A stretch of 64,000 nt of DNA from Jiangella alba (GCF_900106035.1 NZ_FNUC01000004.1:2976001-3040000), one strand, 5' to 3'; shown: positions 27,395 through 36,461, counted from the stretch's first letter. Translations and numbers: made by a program. Notes: a model not told the origin generated them from the letters alone.

Positions 27395-28672
27395 ATGGCC
27401 GAGCCGCACGCGCTGCTCATCACCGACGTCGTCGTGTTCGACAGCGCGGCCGGGCGGCTCACCGCGCCGATGGACGTCACGGTGCGCGACGGCGTCATCG
27501 CCCGGGTCGCGCCCGCGGGCGGCGATCGCGACGACGTCCCGGCCATCGACGGGAGCGGGCGCACGCTGCTGCCCGGCCTCATCGACGCGCACTGGCACGC
27601 GGCGTTCGCCACCATCCCGATGCAGGCCGCGCTGACCGCCGACCTCGGCTACCTGTACGCCCACGCCGTCGGCGCCGCCCACCGGACCCTGATGCGCGGG
27701 TTCACGACGGTGCGCGACGTCGGCGGGCCGTCGTTCGGTCTCAGGCGCGCCATCGACGAAGGGGTCGCCTCCGGGCCGCGCATCCTCCCGTCGGGCGCGT
27801 TCATCTCGCAGACCGCCGGGCACGGCGACTTCCGGCTGCCCTACGAGGTGCCGCGCGGTGTGGCCGGCCATCTCAGCCACGGCGAGCTCATGGGCGCGGG
27901 GGCGATCGCCGACGGTGTACCCGAGGTGCTGCGCGCGGTGCGCGAGCAGCTGCGCAACGGCGCGACCCAGATCAAGCTCATGGCCGGCGGCGGCGTCACG
28001 TCCAGCTACGACCCCATCGACGTGGCCCAGTACACCGCGGCGGAGTTGCGCGCCGCGGTCGATGCGGCGGGCGACTGGGGCACCTACGTCACCGTGCACG
28101 CGTACACCCCCAAGGCCGTGCGCACCGCCGTCGAGGCCGGCGTGGCCTGCATCGAGCACGGGCAGCTGCTCGACGAGCCCACCGTCGCGCTCATGGCCGA
28201 GCGCGGCACCTGGTGGTGCCTGCAGCCGTTCCTCGACGACGCCGACCTCAACCAGGTGGGCCCGCCGAACCAGGCCAAGCTGGAGAGCGTCGTCGCCGGC
28301 ACCGACACCGCCTTCGCCCTGGCGATCGAGCACGGCGTCAAGGTCGCCTTCGGCACCGACGTCCTGTTCGATCCGCGCCTCGCCGAGCGTCAGGGCGCGA
28401 TGCTGGCCAAGCTGACGCGCTGGTACTCGCCCGCCGAGGTCCTGCAGCTGGCCACCATCCGCAACGCCGAGCTGCTGGCGCTGTCGGGGGAGCGCTACCC
28501 GTACGCCGGGCCGCTCGGCGTCGTCGCCGAAGGGGCGCTCGCCGACCTCGTGCTGGTCGACGGCGACCCGGTGGCCGACATCTCGCTGGTCGGCCGCCCC
28601 GACACCGCGTTCGTCGCGATCGTCAAGGACGGCCGGGTCGTCAAGGGTGCACAGCTGGTCCGCTCAACGTGA
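27395..28672 (+). CDS. Metal-dependent amidohydrolase (prolidase/imidazolonepropionase-like)
   Basis: A 425-residue amidohydrolase-superfamily enzyme. The metal-site residues are in order: His-x-His in LIDAHWHAAF, a Lys in TQIKLMAGGG that may be carbamylated, His in VTVHAYT, His in ACIEHGQLLDE and Asp in AFGTDVLFD. The N- and C-terminal strands (LLITDVVVFD and ADLVLVDGDPVADI) make the small beta domain typical of the family. Known relatives hydrolyse Xaa-Pro dipeptides, organophosphates or mycotoxins, so the substrate is open. GGGGGAG precedes ATG 27395. The last 32 bases overlap the convergent SRPBCC gene. Confidence 0.88.
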   Translation: MAEPHALLITDVVVFDSAAGRLTAPMDVTVRDGVIARVAPAGGDRDDVPAIDGSGRTLLPGLIDAHWHAAFATIPMQAALTADLGYLYAHAVGAAHRTLMRGFTTVRDVGGPSFGLRRAIDEGVASGPRILPSGAFISQTAGHGDFRLPYEVPRGVAGHLSHGELMGAGAIADGVPEVLRAVREQLRNGATQIKLMAGGGVTSSYDPIDVAQYTAAELRAAVDAAGDWGTYVTVHAYTPKAVRTAVEAGVACIEHGQLLDEPTVALMAERGTWWCLQPFLDDADLNQVGPPNQAKLESVVAGTDTAFALAIEHGVKVAFGTDVLFDPRLAERQGAMLAKLTRWYSPAEVLQLATIRNAELLALSGERYPYAGPLGVVAEGALADLVLVDGDPVADISLVGRPDTAFVAIVKDGRVVKGAQLVRST

Positions 28673-29393
28673 CGCGCCACGGCCGGACGGTGACGGTGAA
28701 GAGGCCGTCGCGGACGCTGAGGTCGTCCTCGGTGGCGAGACGGACGATCTCGGCCAGCCGGCCGGCGCCGGGCAGCCGCAGCACCGTGAGGCCCTCGCCG
28801 GCGGCGTCGCCGAGCGGCCCGGCCGCGACCAGCTGGCCGGCCGCACGCCGGCGGCCGAGGAACGCGACGTGCTCGGCGAAGCGCGGATCGTCGAAGACCG
28901 AGCCCGCGACGTCGTCGGCGGCCCGGTGCAGCAGCAGCGCCCACGTCGTGCCGCCGCCGGCGCGAGCGGCCTCCTCGGCGTAGCGGCCGAGCACCGTCGG
29001 CCAGCCGTGGTCGTACTCGGCGCGGGCGGCGGCCGGGTCGGCGTAGGACTCCCAGCCGCTGTGCCGCAGCGTCACCAGCGTGCCGCCCTCGACCGCGGCG
29101 AAGCCGACCTCGACCAGGCCCGCGACGTCCGCCGGCCGGCCCGGGTGCCAGCTGAACGCGATCTCGCCGGGCGGCTCCCACCGGGTGACGGTGCCCCAGA
29201 CCGCCTCTTCGCCGGTGTCGGACCGCTCGACGATGACGCCGTCCACGAAGGCGACGGAGCCGGCGCGCTCGCCGTGGACGCTCAGCTCGGCCAGCGGCCA
29301 CCAGCGCCCGATGCCGCTGGTGAACACGTCGAACGCGACGTCGGGCGTGGCGGCGACCACGATCTCGCGGCGCAGTGGCGGGACGGAACTCAC
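28641..29393 (-). CDS. SRPBCC (AHSA1-like) domain fused to a YCII-like domain
   Basis: A 250-residue protein with two folds. Residues 1-150 form an activator-of-Hsp90-like SRPBCC domain (REIVVAATPDVAFDVFTSG, GRWWPL, WEPPGEIAFSWHPG). The rest resembles a YCII-related dimeric alpha-beta barrel (FAEHVAFLGRRRAAGQLVAAG, then EDDLSVRDGLFTVTVRPW). GTG at 29393 is preceded by AGGAGGATCC and overlaps the ArsR stop by four bases. ArsR plus AHSA1-type pairs are common in actinobacteria, but ligand and reaction are unknown. The YCII fusion is less usual. The 3' end overlaps the convergent amidohydrolase gene by 32 nt. Confidence 0.8.
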   Translation of the reverse strand: MSSVPPLRREIVVAATPDVAFDVFTSGIGRWWPLAELSVHGERAGSVAFVDGVIVERSDTGEEAVWGTVTRWEPPGEIAFSWHPGRPADVAGLVEVGFAAVEGGTLVTLRHSGWESYADPAAARAEYDHGWPTVLGRYAEEAARAGGGTTWALLLHRAADDVAGSVFDDPRFAEHVAFLGRRRAAGQLVAAGPLGDAAGEGLTVLRLPGAGRLAEIVRLATEDDLSVRDGLFTVTVRPWRVTLSGPAVHP

Positions 29394-29719
29394 GGATCCT
29401 CCTGGGCTTCGGTGACGCGGGCGACCTCCGCCGCGTACGCGTCGAGCGCGACGTCCCACGTGTGGACCAGCCACTGCTGCACGGCCGCCAGGCCGCCGGG
29501 CGCCAGCGCGTAGAGATTCCTGGTGCCGACGCTGCGGTGCTCGATCAGCCCGGCGCCGCTGAGCACCCGCAGGTGCTTGCTCACGGCGGGCCGGCCGACC
29601 GGCAGTCGCTCGGCCAGCTTGCCGACGGGCGTCGGGCCGTCGCGCAGCAGTTCGAGGATGCGCCGCCGCACGGGCTCGCCGAGGGCGTCGAACGCGGCAT
29701 CCGCTGGTTGGTTACTCAT
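29390..29719 (-). CDS. ArsR-family regulator
   Basis: A 109-residue winged-helix repressor. The HTH is clear: ALGEPVRRRILELLRDGPTP, then LPVGRPAVSKHLRVLSGAGL and the wing EHRSVGTRNLYAL. There are no cysteine pairs of the metal-sensing type, so this belongs to the non-metal group usually coupled to SRPBCC genes, as here (GTGA overlap). ATG 29719 is used; a TTG six bases upstream is possible. A dyad just upstream is a candidate operator. Confidence 0.9.
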   Translation of the reverse strand: MSNQPADAAFDALGEPVRRRILELLRDGPTPVGKLAERLPVGRPAVSKHLRVLSGAGLIEHRSVGTRNLYALAPGGLAAVQQWLVHTWDVALDAYAAEVARVTEAQEDP

Positions 29720-29726
29720 GGGCAAC

Positions 29727-29744
29727 GGTTACTCTACAGCAACC
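29727..29744 (-). promoter_or_regulatory. Dyad operator candidate before the ArsR gene
   Basis: GGTTACTCTACAGCAACC is an imperfect 18-bp dyad (seven of nine pairs), 7 nt before the ArsR start. Its position suits autorepression of the ArsR/SRPBCC pair. Confidence 0.4.
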
Positions 29745-29745
29745 A

Positions 29746-31251
29746 TTACCGTTCCGTCTCGATCAGGGCCGCCAGCCGCTCCCCGGCCATGACGGCGGTG
29801 GCGGCCGGCCCGCTGGTCGTGACGGCCGGGAAGATCGACGTGTCGGCGACGCGCAGGCCGGTGACGCCGTGGACGCGGCCGTGCTCGTCGACGACGCCGT
29901 CGGGGCCCATCGCGCAGCCGCCGCTCAGGTGCACCGCCGTCCAGACGTGGCCGAGCAGCCACCGATCCAGCGCCGCGTCGTCGCCCAGCACGTCGTCGGG
30001 CGGGCCGCCGCGCGCCGCCACCAGCGGCCGGAACGCCGGCGCCGTCAGCAGCCGCACCGCCACCCGGACGCCCTCGCGCAGCCGGGCGCGGTCGTCGGGC
30101 GTGGCCAGGTAGCCGTGGTCGAGTCGCGGCGGCACGGCCGGGTCCGCCGAGGCCAGGTCGACCGTCCCGCGGCTGGTCTCCTGCTGCAGCGCGACCCGCA
30201 GCGAGTGGTCGTCGCCGGCGCCGGGAACGACGCTGCCCAGTGGCCGGGTCCAGCACAGGATCTCGAGGTCACCCGCGTACGGCGACCCGGTCGCGGTGAA
30301 CGCCAGCCGGCCCTGCAGCGGCAGCGCGTCCGACGGCGGCAGCGGCGCGGCGCGGTAGCCGACGGTGATCTCCGGGTGGTCGGAGGTGCCGCGGCCGACG
30401 CCCGGCGCGTCGGCCACCACCGGCACGCCCAGCGCCGTCAACGCCGCGGCCGGTCCGACGCCGGACACCATGAGCAGCTGCGGCGACAGCACCGCGCCGG
30501 CCGACAGGATCACCTCGCCGGCCCGCATCCGCGCCGGCCGGCCACCGAGCGTGACGTCCACCCCCGTCGCCCGGGTCCCGTCGAACCGCACCCGCCGCAC
30601 CACCGCGTCACCCAGCACCGTGAGGTTCGGCCGCCCGGCGGCCGGCGCGAGGTACGTCAGCGCCGTGCTCTGCCGCACCCCGCCGGCGACGGCGAGCGGG
30701 ACTGGGCCGTGACCGGGCGGTCCGCCGTCGTTCTGGTCGGGCTGCGCCGGGAACCCGAGCTCGTCGCAGGCCGCGTAGAACGCCGAGGTCAGCGGGTGCG
30801 GCACCGGGTCGCGCCGCACCGGGACCGGCCCGCCCCGCCCGTGCCCCGGCCGGTCGCCGTAGTCGTGGTCGTCCTCGAGGGCGGCGAAGAACGGCCGCAC
30901 CCGCTCCCACGACCACGCCGGGTTCCCCAGCGCCGCCCACCGGTCGAAGTCGGCCGGCGCGCCGCGGACGAAGTAGCCACCGTTCACCGTCGTCGACCCG
31001 CCGAGGACGCGGCCGCGCGGGACCACCGCCGTCCTCGACGACGTCAGACGCGCTGGGAACGCCCACGCCGCCGGGTGCCCGGGCGCCGCGGCCGGCATGG
31101 TGGCCGCGTCGAGCAGCTCCGCGGGCACGGTGGCAGGACCGGCCTCGAGCAGTAGCACCCGCCGGGACGGGTTCTCGCTGAGGCGCGCCGCCAGCACCGC
31201 GCCGGTCGCACCCGCGCCGGCCACCACGACGTCGTACGACGGCTCGTTCAC
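29746..31251 (-). CDS. GMC-family FAD-dependent oxidoreductase, MftG-like
   Basis: A 501-residue flavoprotein. The dinucleotide fold is VVAGAGATGAVLAARLSE and the GMC signature is GRVLGGSTTVNGGYFVRGAP. The C-terminal active-site region has VWTAVHLSGGCAMG and the FAD-closing FPAVTTSGPAATAVMAGERL. GMC enzymes oxidise alcohols or choline-like substrates. The NGGYFxRGxPxDFD pattern and HGRGGPVPVRR recall MftG, the GMC protein linked to mycofactocin recycling, rather than choline dehydrogenase. No other mycofactocin genes are in the window. GTG 31251 overlaps the TetR stop by four bases, so the two genes are one unit. Confidence 0.85.
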   Translation of the reverse strand: MNEPSYDVVVAGAGATGAVLAARLSENPSRRVLLLEAGPATVPAELLDAATMPAAAPGHPAAWAFPARLTSSRTAVVPRGRVLGGSTTVNGGYFVRGAPADFDRWAALGNPAWSWERVRPFFAALEDDHDYGDRPGHGRGGPVPVRRDPVPHPLTSAFYAACDELGFPAQPDQNDGGPPGHGPVPLAVAGGVRQSTALTYLAPAAGRPNLTVLGDAVVRRVRFDGTRATGVDVTLGGRPARMRAGEVILSAGAVLSPQLLMVSGVGPAAALTALGVPVVADAPGVGRGTSDHPEITVGYRAAPLPPSDALPLQGRLAFTATGSPYAGDLEILCWTRPLGSVVPGAGDDHSLRVALQQETSRGTVDLASADPAVPPRLDHGYLATPDDRARLREGVRVAVRLLTAPAFRPLVAARGGPPDDVLGDDAALDRWLLGHVWTAVHLSGGCAMGPDGVVDEHGRVHGVTGLRVADTSIFPAVTTSGPAATAVMAGERLAALIETER

Positions 31252-31835
31252 ACCGCGGCGATCGCCTCGACGGCGTGGTCGACGGCGGCCAGGATGCGCG
31301 CCGTCGCGTGCTCGGGGTCGGGCTGCCCGCCGTCGAGCCAGGCCATGATCGACTCGATGAGCAGCGCCGTCGCGGTCCGCGCGGCCCAGTCCGCCCACGC
31401 GCGGTCGGTGGCGCCGTCCTCCACGTACGGCCGCACGTGCGCGGCCATCGACGTCTTCAGGTCGGCGATGCCGTCGCTGAACTCGGGCTCGACGGCGGCG
31501 TAGCGGAACAGCACGCGGAAGCCGTCGGGGTCGGAGCGGGCCCAGTCGATGACCCGCGTGACGCTGTCGTCGTCCATCTCGCCGTCGACGACGGCCGCGG
31601 CGTACAGGTGCTCGGCGGCGCGGTCGATGACGGCGGCGTAGAGCTCGTTTTTCGACTCGAAGTGCCGGTAGACGATCATCCGGGTGACCCCGGCCGCGGC
31701 CGCGACGTCGTCGAGGCCGGTGTGCGCGAACCCGCCGGCCTGCGCGAACGCCGAGGTGGCGGCGGCGAGGATCTGCTCGCGCCGCTCGGCGCGGCCGAGC
31801 CTGCGCGCTGGTGCGCGGCTGGTGGTGGCGTCCAT
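31248..31835 (-). CDS. TetR-family regulator
   Basis: A 195-residue regulator. The HTH lies in RREQILAAATSAFAQAGGF and LDDVAAAAGVTRMIVYRHFESK. It is translationally coupled to the GMC oxidoreductase gene and divergent from a DrrAB-like exporter; the intergenic region holds an AT-rich dyad, so it probably controls both sides. ATG 31835 was chosen because GGGAGA lies nine bases before it; ATG 31844 would leave no spacing. Confidence 0.85.
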   Translation of the reverse strand: MDATTSRAPARRLGRAERREQILAAATSAFAQAGGFAHTGLDDVAAAAGVTRMIVYRHFESKNELYAAVIDRAAEHLYAAAVVDGEMDDDSVTRVIDWARSDPDGFRVLFRYAAVEPEFSDGIADLKTSMAAHVRPYVEDGATDRAWADWAARTATALLIESIMAWLDGGQPDPEHATARILAAVDHAVEAIAAV

Positions 31836-31857
31836 CACGGCCATTCTCCCGTACGCT

Positions 31858-31880
31858 AAGTATATTCTGAAGTATATACT
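31858..31880. promoter_or_regulatory. AT-rich operator/promoter between TetR gene and ABC exporter
   Basis: AGTATA occurs at 31859 and 31871, 12 nt apart, and AGTATATACT (31871-31880) is a perfect 10-bp dyad. The block is strikingly AT-rich for this genome and lies between the divergent starts, fitting a TetR site overlapping a -10 element. Confidence 0.55.
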
Positions 31881-31903
31881 CCAGAGTCTACTAAGGAGGA
31901 GCG

Positions 31904-32845
31904 ATGGAACCAGCGGTGGTCGCCGAGGGGCTGACCAAGAATTTCGGGAGCACCCGTGCGCTCGACGGGTTCGACCTGACGGTGCCCGCGGGAACGGTCT
32001 GCGGGCTGCTCGGACCCAACGGCGCCGGCAAGTCCACGGCCGTGCGCATCCTGTCCACGCTGCTGCGCCCCGACGGCGGCCGGGTGTGGGTGGCCGGGTT
32101 CGACGTCGTCCGCGACCCGGTCGAGGTGCGCTACCGCATCGGGCTGGTCGGCCAGCAGCCGGCCGTCGACGAGATGCTGACCGGGCGCGAGAACCTGGAG
32201 ATGTTCGCCCGGCTCTACCGGCTCGGCCCGGCGCGGGCGCGGCGCCGGGCGGCGGAGCTGCTCGAGACGTTCGATCTCGGCGACGCCGCCGACCGCCGGC
32301 CCAAGGGCTACTCCGGCGGCATGCGGCGCCGGCTCGACCTCGCGATCAGCTTCGTCATGGCGCCGCCGGTGCTGTTCCTGGACGAGCCGACCACCGGCAT
32401 GGACCCCGGCCACCGCCTCGAGCTGTGGCACGGCGTCCGCGCTCTGGTCGCGCAGGGCACGACGGTGCTGCTCACCACCCACTACCTCGACGAGGCCGAC
32501 CAGCTGGCCGACGAGATCACCGTCATCGACCACGGCCGCGTGATCACCCGCGGCACGCCGGACGAGCTGAAGTCGCGGCTGCGCGGCGACCGCATCGACG
32601 TGCTGGTCGGCGACGGCGCCGACGTCGCCGCGGTGGGCCGGGTGCTGGCCGGGGTCACCGGCGCCGCGCCCGAGCTCGACCAGCAGGCCGGACGGGTCAG
32701 CGTCGCGGCGCCGGACCGGGTCGCGGCGCTGGCCCGGGTGGCCCGCGCGCTGGACGACGAGGGCGTCGCCGTCCGCGACATCGCCCTGCGCCGGCCCACG
32801 CTCGACGAGGTGTTCGTCCAGTTCACGAAGGAGGATGCGGCATGA
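31904..32845 (+). CDS. ABC exporter ATP-binding protein, DrrA-like
   Basis: A 313-residue ATPase that powers the adjacent membrane protein. Walker A is GPNGAGKST (37-45), the signature is YSGGMRRRLDLA (136-147), Walker B is VLFLDEPTTGMD and the H-loop is LLTTHYLDEAD. The C-terminal 90 residues with DEVFVQFT are the DrrA-type extension seen in drug-resistance exporters of producers such as daunorubicin strains. Substrate is unknown. AAGGAGG gives an ideal ribosome site. It overlaps the permease gene (ATGA). Confidence 0.9.
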   Translation: MEPAVVAEGLTKNFGSTRALDGFDLTVPAGTVCGLLGPNGAGKSTAVRILSTLLRPDGGRVWVAGFDVVRDPVEVRYRIGLVGQQPAVDEMLTGRENLEMFARLYRLGPARARRRAAELLETFDLGDAADRRPKGYSGGMRRRLDLAISFVMAPPVLFLDEPTTGMDPGHRLELWHGVRALVAQGTTVLLTTHYLDEADQLADEITVIDHGRVITRGTPDELKSRLRGDRIDVLVGDGADVAAVGRVLAGVTGAAPELDQQAGRVSVAAPDRVAALARVARALDDEGVAVRDIALRRPTLDEVFVQFTKEDAA

Positions 32846-33663
32846 GCACGGTCACCGTCCCACGGACCCGTCCGGAGCGGCTGCGGGTCGCGCTCTCCGA
32901 CGCCCTGACGATGACCCGGCGCAACCTGCGCTACTGGTGGCGCTCGCCGGAGGAGTTCGTGGGCGCGCTGGCGTTCCCGCTGATCTCGGTGTTGCTGTTC
33001 GGCTACGTGTTCGGCAGCGCGATGGTGGTGCCCGGCGGCGCGGACTACAAGGAGTACCTGCTGCCCGGGCTGTTCGGCATGACCATGGTGTTCGGGCTGG
33101 TCAACACCGTCGCGGCGGTGGTGACGGACCGCGCGCGCGGCGTCACCGACCGGTTCCTGACGATGCCGGTCGCGACGTCGTCGATCCTGGCCGGGCGCGC
33201 CAGCGCCGACGTCGTCCGGGCGATGGCCGACCTCGTGGTGCTGATCGGCTGCGGCTACCTCGTCGGCTGGCGCTGGCACGAGGGGACGGCGGCCGCGCTG
33301 GCCGCCGTCGGGCTGCTCCTGCTGCTGCGCTTCGCGCTGATCTGGGTCGGCATCTACGTGGGCCTCGTGCTCCGTTCGCCCGACGCCGCGTCGGTGCTGT
33401 ACCCGCTGGTGCTGCCGTTCGCGATGGTCGCGAACACGTTCGTACCGCCGTCGCTGATGCCGGGCTGGCTGGGCGCCGTCGCCGAGGCGAACCCGATGTC
33501 GGCGACGGTCGCGGCGACGCGCGAGCTGTTCGGCAACCCGGCGGTGCCGGGCGGGTCCTGGATGACGGAGCACGCGCTGGCGCTGGCGATCGCCTGGCCG
33601 CTGCTGCTGCTCGTCGTGTTCGCGCCGCTGGCGGTCCGGCAGTACCGCCGGGCCCGGCATTGA
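32842..33663 (+). CDS. ABC-2 type exporter permease, DrrB-like
   Basis: A 273-residue membrane protein with six predicted helices. The DrrB-type N-terminus (MTRRNLRYWWRSPE), a first helix LAFPLISVLLFGYVFG and the intracellular motif VTDRARGVTDRFLTMPV are all present. It is the partner of the ATPase encoded just upstream, with a 4-nt ATGA overlap. The pair would export a hydrophobic compound and is probably repressed by the divergent TetR protein. Confidence 0.9.
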   Translation: MSTVTVPRTRPERLRVALSDALTMTRRNLRYWWRSPEEFVGALAFPLISVLLFGYVFGSAMVVPGGADYKEYLLPGLFGMTMVFGLVNTVAAVVTDRARGVTDRFLTMPVATSSILAGRASADVVRAMADLVVLIGCGYLVGWRWHEGTAAALAAVGLLLLLRFALIWVGIYVGLVLRSPDAASVLYPLVLPFAMVANTFVPPSLMPGWLGAVAEANPMSATVAATRELFGNPAVPGGSWMTEHALALAIAWPLLLLVVFAPLAVRQYRRARH

Positions 33664-33684
33664 CGGCTCTGCGATCATGGTCCG

Positions 33685-36414
33685 GTGACCGCGGTGGGGG
33701 AGGTCGTCGGGCGCGACGACGAGCTCGGTCGTGCTCGGACCGCACTGGCGGCGGGCGCATCCGTGCTGCTGGAGGGGCCGGCCGGCATCGGCAAGACGGC
33801 GTTGTGGCGTGCGCTGGTGGCCCGGCTGCGCGCCGGCGGCGCCCTGGTGCTGGCGGCGGCGCCGACGGAGACCGAGGCGGCGCTGCCGCTGGCCGGGCTG
33901 GCCGACCTGCTCGGCCCGCTGGCCGACGCGGTGCCCGACCTCCCCGGACCGCAGCGGCGCGCCGCCGAGGCCGTCCTGCTCGAGCGCCCGCCGGACGACG
34001 CGATGGACGAACGGGCGCTGGGCGCCGCCGTGCGGACCCTGCTCGACGGCGCCGCCGCCGGGGGCACACCGGTCGTCGTGGCGGTCGACGACGCGCCGTG
34101 GCTGGACCCGCCCAGCGCCCGGGCGCTGCGGTTCGCGCTGCGCCGGGTGCCGGGCGTGCCGACGCTGGCCAGCCAGCGCACGACCGGCCCGGCGGCGGCG
34201 CCGCTCGGCCTGGACGACGCCCGGCTGACCCGCATCGAGGTGACGCCGCTCGGCGTCGGCGCGCTGCACCGGCTGCTGCGCGAACGGCTGGGCACCACGT
34301 TGAGCCGGCCGCTGCTCACCCGGGTCGCGCGCGAGGCCGGCGGCGTCCCGCTGCTGGCGATCGAGCTGGCCCGGGCGGCGCACCGGCTGCCGCACCCGCC
34401 GCGGCCGAGCGAGGAACTGCCGGTGGTGGCGTCGATGCGCGAGCTGCTGTCGGGGTCGCTGGCCGCGCTGCCCGCATCGGGCCGCGACGCGCTGCGGCTG
34501 GCCGCGCTGCTCGCGACGCCCCGGCCGGGCGACCTCGCGGCGGCCGGCGTGGGACCGGCCGACCTCGACCCGGCGGAGGAGGCCGGGCTGGTCACCGTCG
34601 CCGAGACCGCGGTCGCGTTCGCCCACCCGCTCTACGCGTCGGTCGTGCGGGCCGAGACACCGCCGGGCGTGCGCCGCCGGCTGCACGGCGTGCTGGCCGG
34701 CGTCGTCGCCGATCCGGACGAGCGGGCCCGGCACCTGGCCCGGTGCACCGTCGAGGCGGACGAGGCGGTCGCCGCGGAGCTGGCCGAGGCGGCCGCGCGG
34801 CTGCGCCGTCGCGGCGCGCCCGAACTGGCCGCGGAGCTGTGCGACCGCGCGGCCGAGCTGACGCCGTCCACGGCGGGGGAGGCCGGCCCGCGACGCCGGC
34901 TGACGGCACTGCGCTGCCGGTTCGACGCCGGCGCCTACGAGGCCACCCGCGCCGGCGCGCTGGCGCTGGCCGAGGCGACGACGGGCGAGCTGCGGGCCGA
35001 GGCGCTGCTGCTGTGCGCCGCCGTGGCCTGGAACGTCGAGGACGCCGGTGCGCCGGCCACGGCCGCCGCCCGCGACGCCCTGGCCGCGGTGCCGCCCGGT
35101 TCGGCCGCCGCCGGTCGCGTGCACGCGCACCTCAGCATGTTCCACGACTCGCCGGCCGACGCGATCCCGCACGCCGAGGCGGCGTGCGCGCTGCTGACCG
35201 GCGCCACCGGCGACGACCGCGCCCTGCTGTCCGCGTCGCTGCTGCAGCTGTTCTTCCAGGAGGTCCGCTCCGGCCGGCCGGCCCGCACCGAGCTGCTCGA
35301 CGAGGCGCTGGCGCTGGAGGACGACGGCCCGTCCTGGCTGTCCGGCACCATCCCGGCGATCTGGTGGAAGTCCGTCGACGACCACGGCCGCGCCCGCGAC
35401 CGCCTCACGACGATGCTGCACCGCGCCCAGGCGGTCGGCGACGAGCCGGGGCAGCACGAGGCGACCATGCACCTCGCCGAGGCGGAGCTGTCCGCCGGCC
35501 GGTTCGAGGCGGCGGCCGCGCACATCGGCGCCGCCCGTGAGCTGGGCGAACAGCTGGGCACCGGGCTGGTCGGCGAGGCCTGGCTGGCCGCGACCCTCGA
35601 CGCGCACCGGGGCCGGCTGGCCGAGGCCGCGGCGGCGGCCGAGACGGGCCTGCGGCAGGCCGGCGACGACACCTGGGCGCGGCGCATCCACCTCGGGCTG
35701 GCCGCGTTCACCGCCCTGTGCGACGGCCGGTCCTCCGACGCCGTCGCGCACTACCGCGACCTGTCCGTGCTGCTGCGCGACACCGGGCTGGTCGAGCCGC
35801 TGGCGCAGCGGCTGGAGCCGGACTGGATCGAGGCCTGCGTGGCGGCCGGCGACCTCGACGGCGCCGGCGAGGTGCTGGAGCGGCTGTCCGCACGGCACGC
35901 CCGGCTGCCGCGGCCGTGGACCCGGCTCGGCCTGGCCCGCAGCACCGTCCTGCTGCGCGGCGCGTCCGGCGACGACGTCGGCTCGGCGCTGGACGGCCTG
36001 GCCGCGGCCCGCGCCGAGGTGGCGCCCGGCACGGTCCCGCTGGACCGCGCCCGCTGCCTGCTGGTCGCCGGCGTCGCGCTGCGCCGGGCGAAGCGCCGCC
36101 GCGACGCCCGGCTCGCGCTGACCGAGGCGGCGGCCGAGTTCGCCGCGCTCGGCGCCGCCGCGTTCGAGCGGCGGGCCCGCGACGAGCTGGCCCGTGTCGG
36201 TGGGCGGCCGGCCGCGCCGCTGGCGCTCACGCCCACCGAGGAGCGGGTCGCCCGGCTGGCCGCCACGGGCCGCACCAACCGGCTGATCGCCGACGAGCTG
36301 TTCGTCAGCCCGAAGACGGTCGAGGCCAACCTCGCCCGCGTCTACCGCAAGCTGGGCATCGCCAGCCGGGCCGAGCTGGGCGCCGCCATGACCCGCCGCG
36401 ACGTCGAAGGATAG
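33685..36414 (+). CDS. Large LuxR-family (LAL) ATPase regulator
   Basis: A 909-residue STAND-type regulator. An N-terminal AAA/P-loop domain has Walker A GPAGIGKTAL at 31-40 and a Walker B strand VVVAVDDAPWLD. A long helical TPR-like middle follows. The last 62 residues are the LuxR HTH (LTPTEERVARLAATGRTN, ELFVSPKTVEANLARVYRKL). Such proteins bind a ligand through the repeats and use nucleotide exchange to switch on transcription. GTG 33685 lies 21 nt after the exporter permease, so it may be transcribed with it. Lipoprotein genes follow on the same strand. Confidence 0.88.
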   Translation: MTAVGEVVGRDDELGRARTALAAGASVLLEGPAGIGKTALWRALVARLRAGGALVLAAAPTETEAALPLAGLADLLGPLADAVPDLPGPQRRAAEAVLLERPPDDAMDERALGAAVRTLLDGAAAGGTPVVVAVDDAPWLDPPSARALRFALRRVPGVPTLASQRTTGPAAAPLGLDDARLTRIEVTPLGVGALHRLLRERLGTTLSRPLLTRVAREAGGVPLLAIELARAAHRLPHPPRPSEELPVVASMRELLSGSLAALPASGRDALRLAALLATPRPGDLAAAGVGPADLDPAEEAGLVTVAETAVAFAHPLYASVVRAETPPGVRRRLHGVLAGVVADPDERARHLARCTVEADEAVAAELAEAAARLRRRGAPELAAELCDRAAELTPSTAGEAGPRRRLTALRCRFDAGAYEATRAGALALAEATTGELRAEALLLCAAVAWNVEDAGAPATAAARDALAAVPPGSAAAGRVHAHLSMFHDSPADAIPHAEAACALLTGATGDDRALLSASLLQLFFQEVRSGRPARTELLDEALALEDDGPSWLSGTIPAIWWKSVDDHGRARDRLTTMLHRAQAVGDEPGQHEATMHLAEAELSAGRFEAAAAHIGAARELGEQLGTGLVGEAWLAATLDAHRGRLAEAAAAAETGLRQAGDDTWARRIHLGLAAFTALCDGRSSDAVAHYRDLSVLLRDTGLVEPLAQRLEPDWIEACVAAGDLDGAGEVLERLSARHARLPRPWTRLGLARSTVLLRGASGDDVGSALDGLAAARAEVAPGTVPLDRARCLLVAGVALRRAKRRRDARLALTEAAAEFAALGAAAFERRARDELARVGGRPAAPLALTPTEERVARLAATGRTNRLIADELFVSPKTVEANLARVYRKLGIASRAELGAAMTRRDVEG

Positions 36415-36461
36415 GGAAACACCCGATTCCCGCGCGGCCCGCGCTGCCTACCGTCAGTGCT

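Noticed and set aside
29746-31835. Complete mycofactocin locus
   Set aside because: Only a MftG-like oxidoreductase is present; no precursor peptide or radical SAM maturase gene was found within the window.
32482-35898. 1,138-codon minus-strand frame opposite the exporter and LAL genes
   Set aside because: No recognisable domain; the plus-strand genes in this interval have full sets of family motifs and good ribosome sites.
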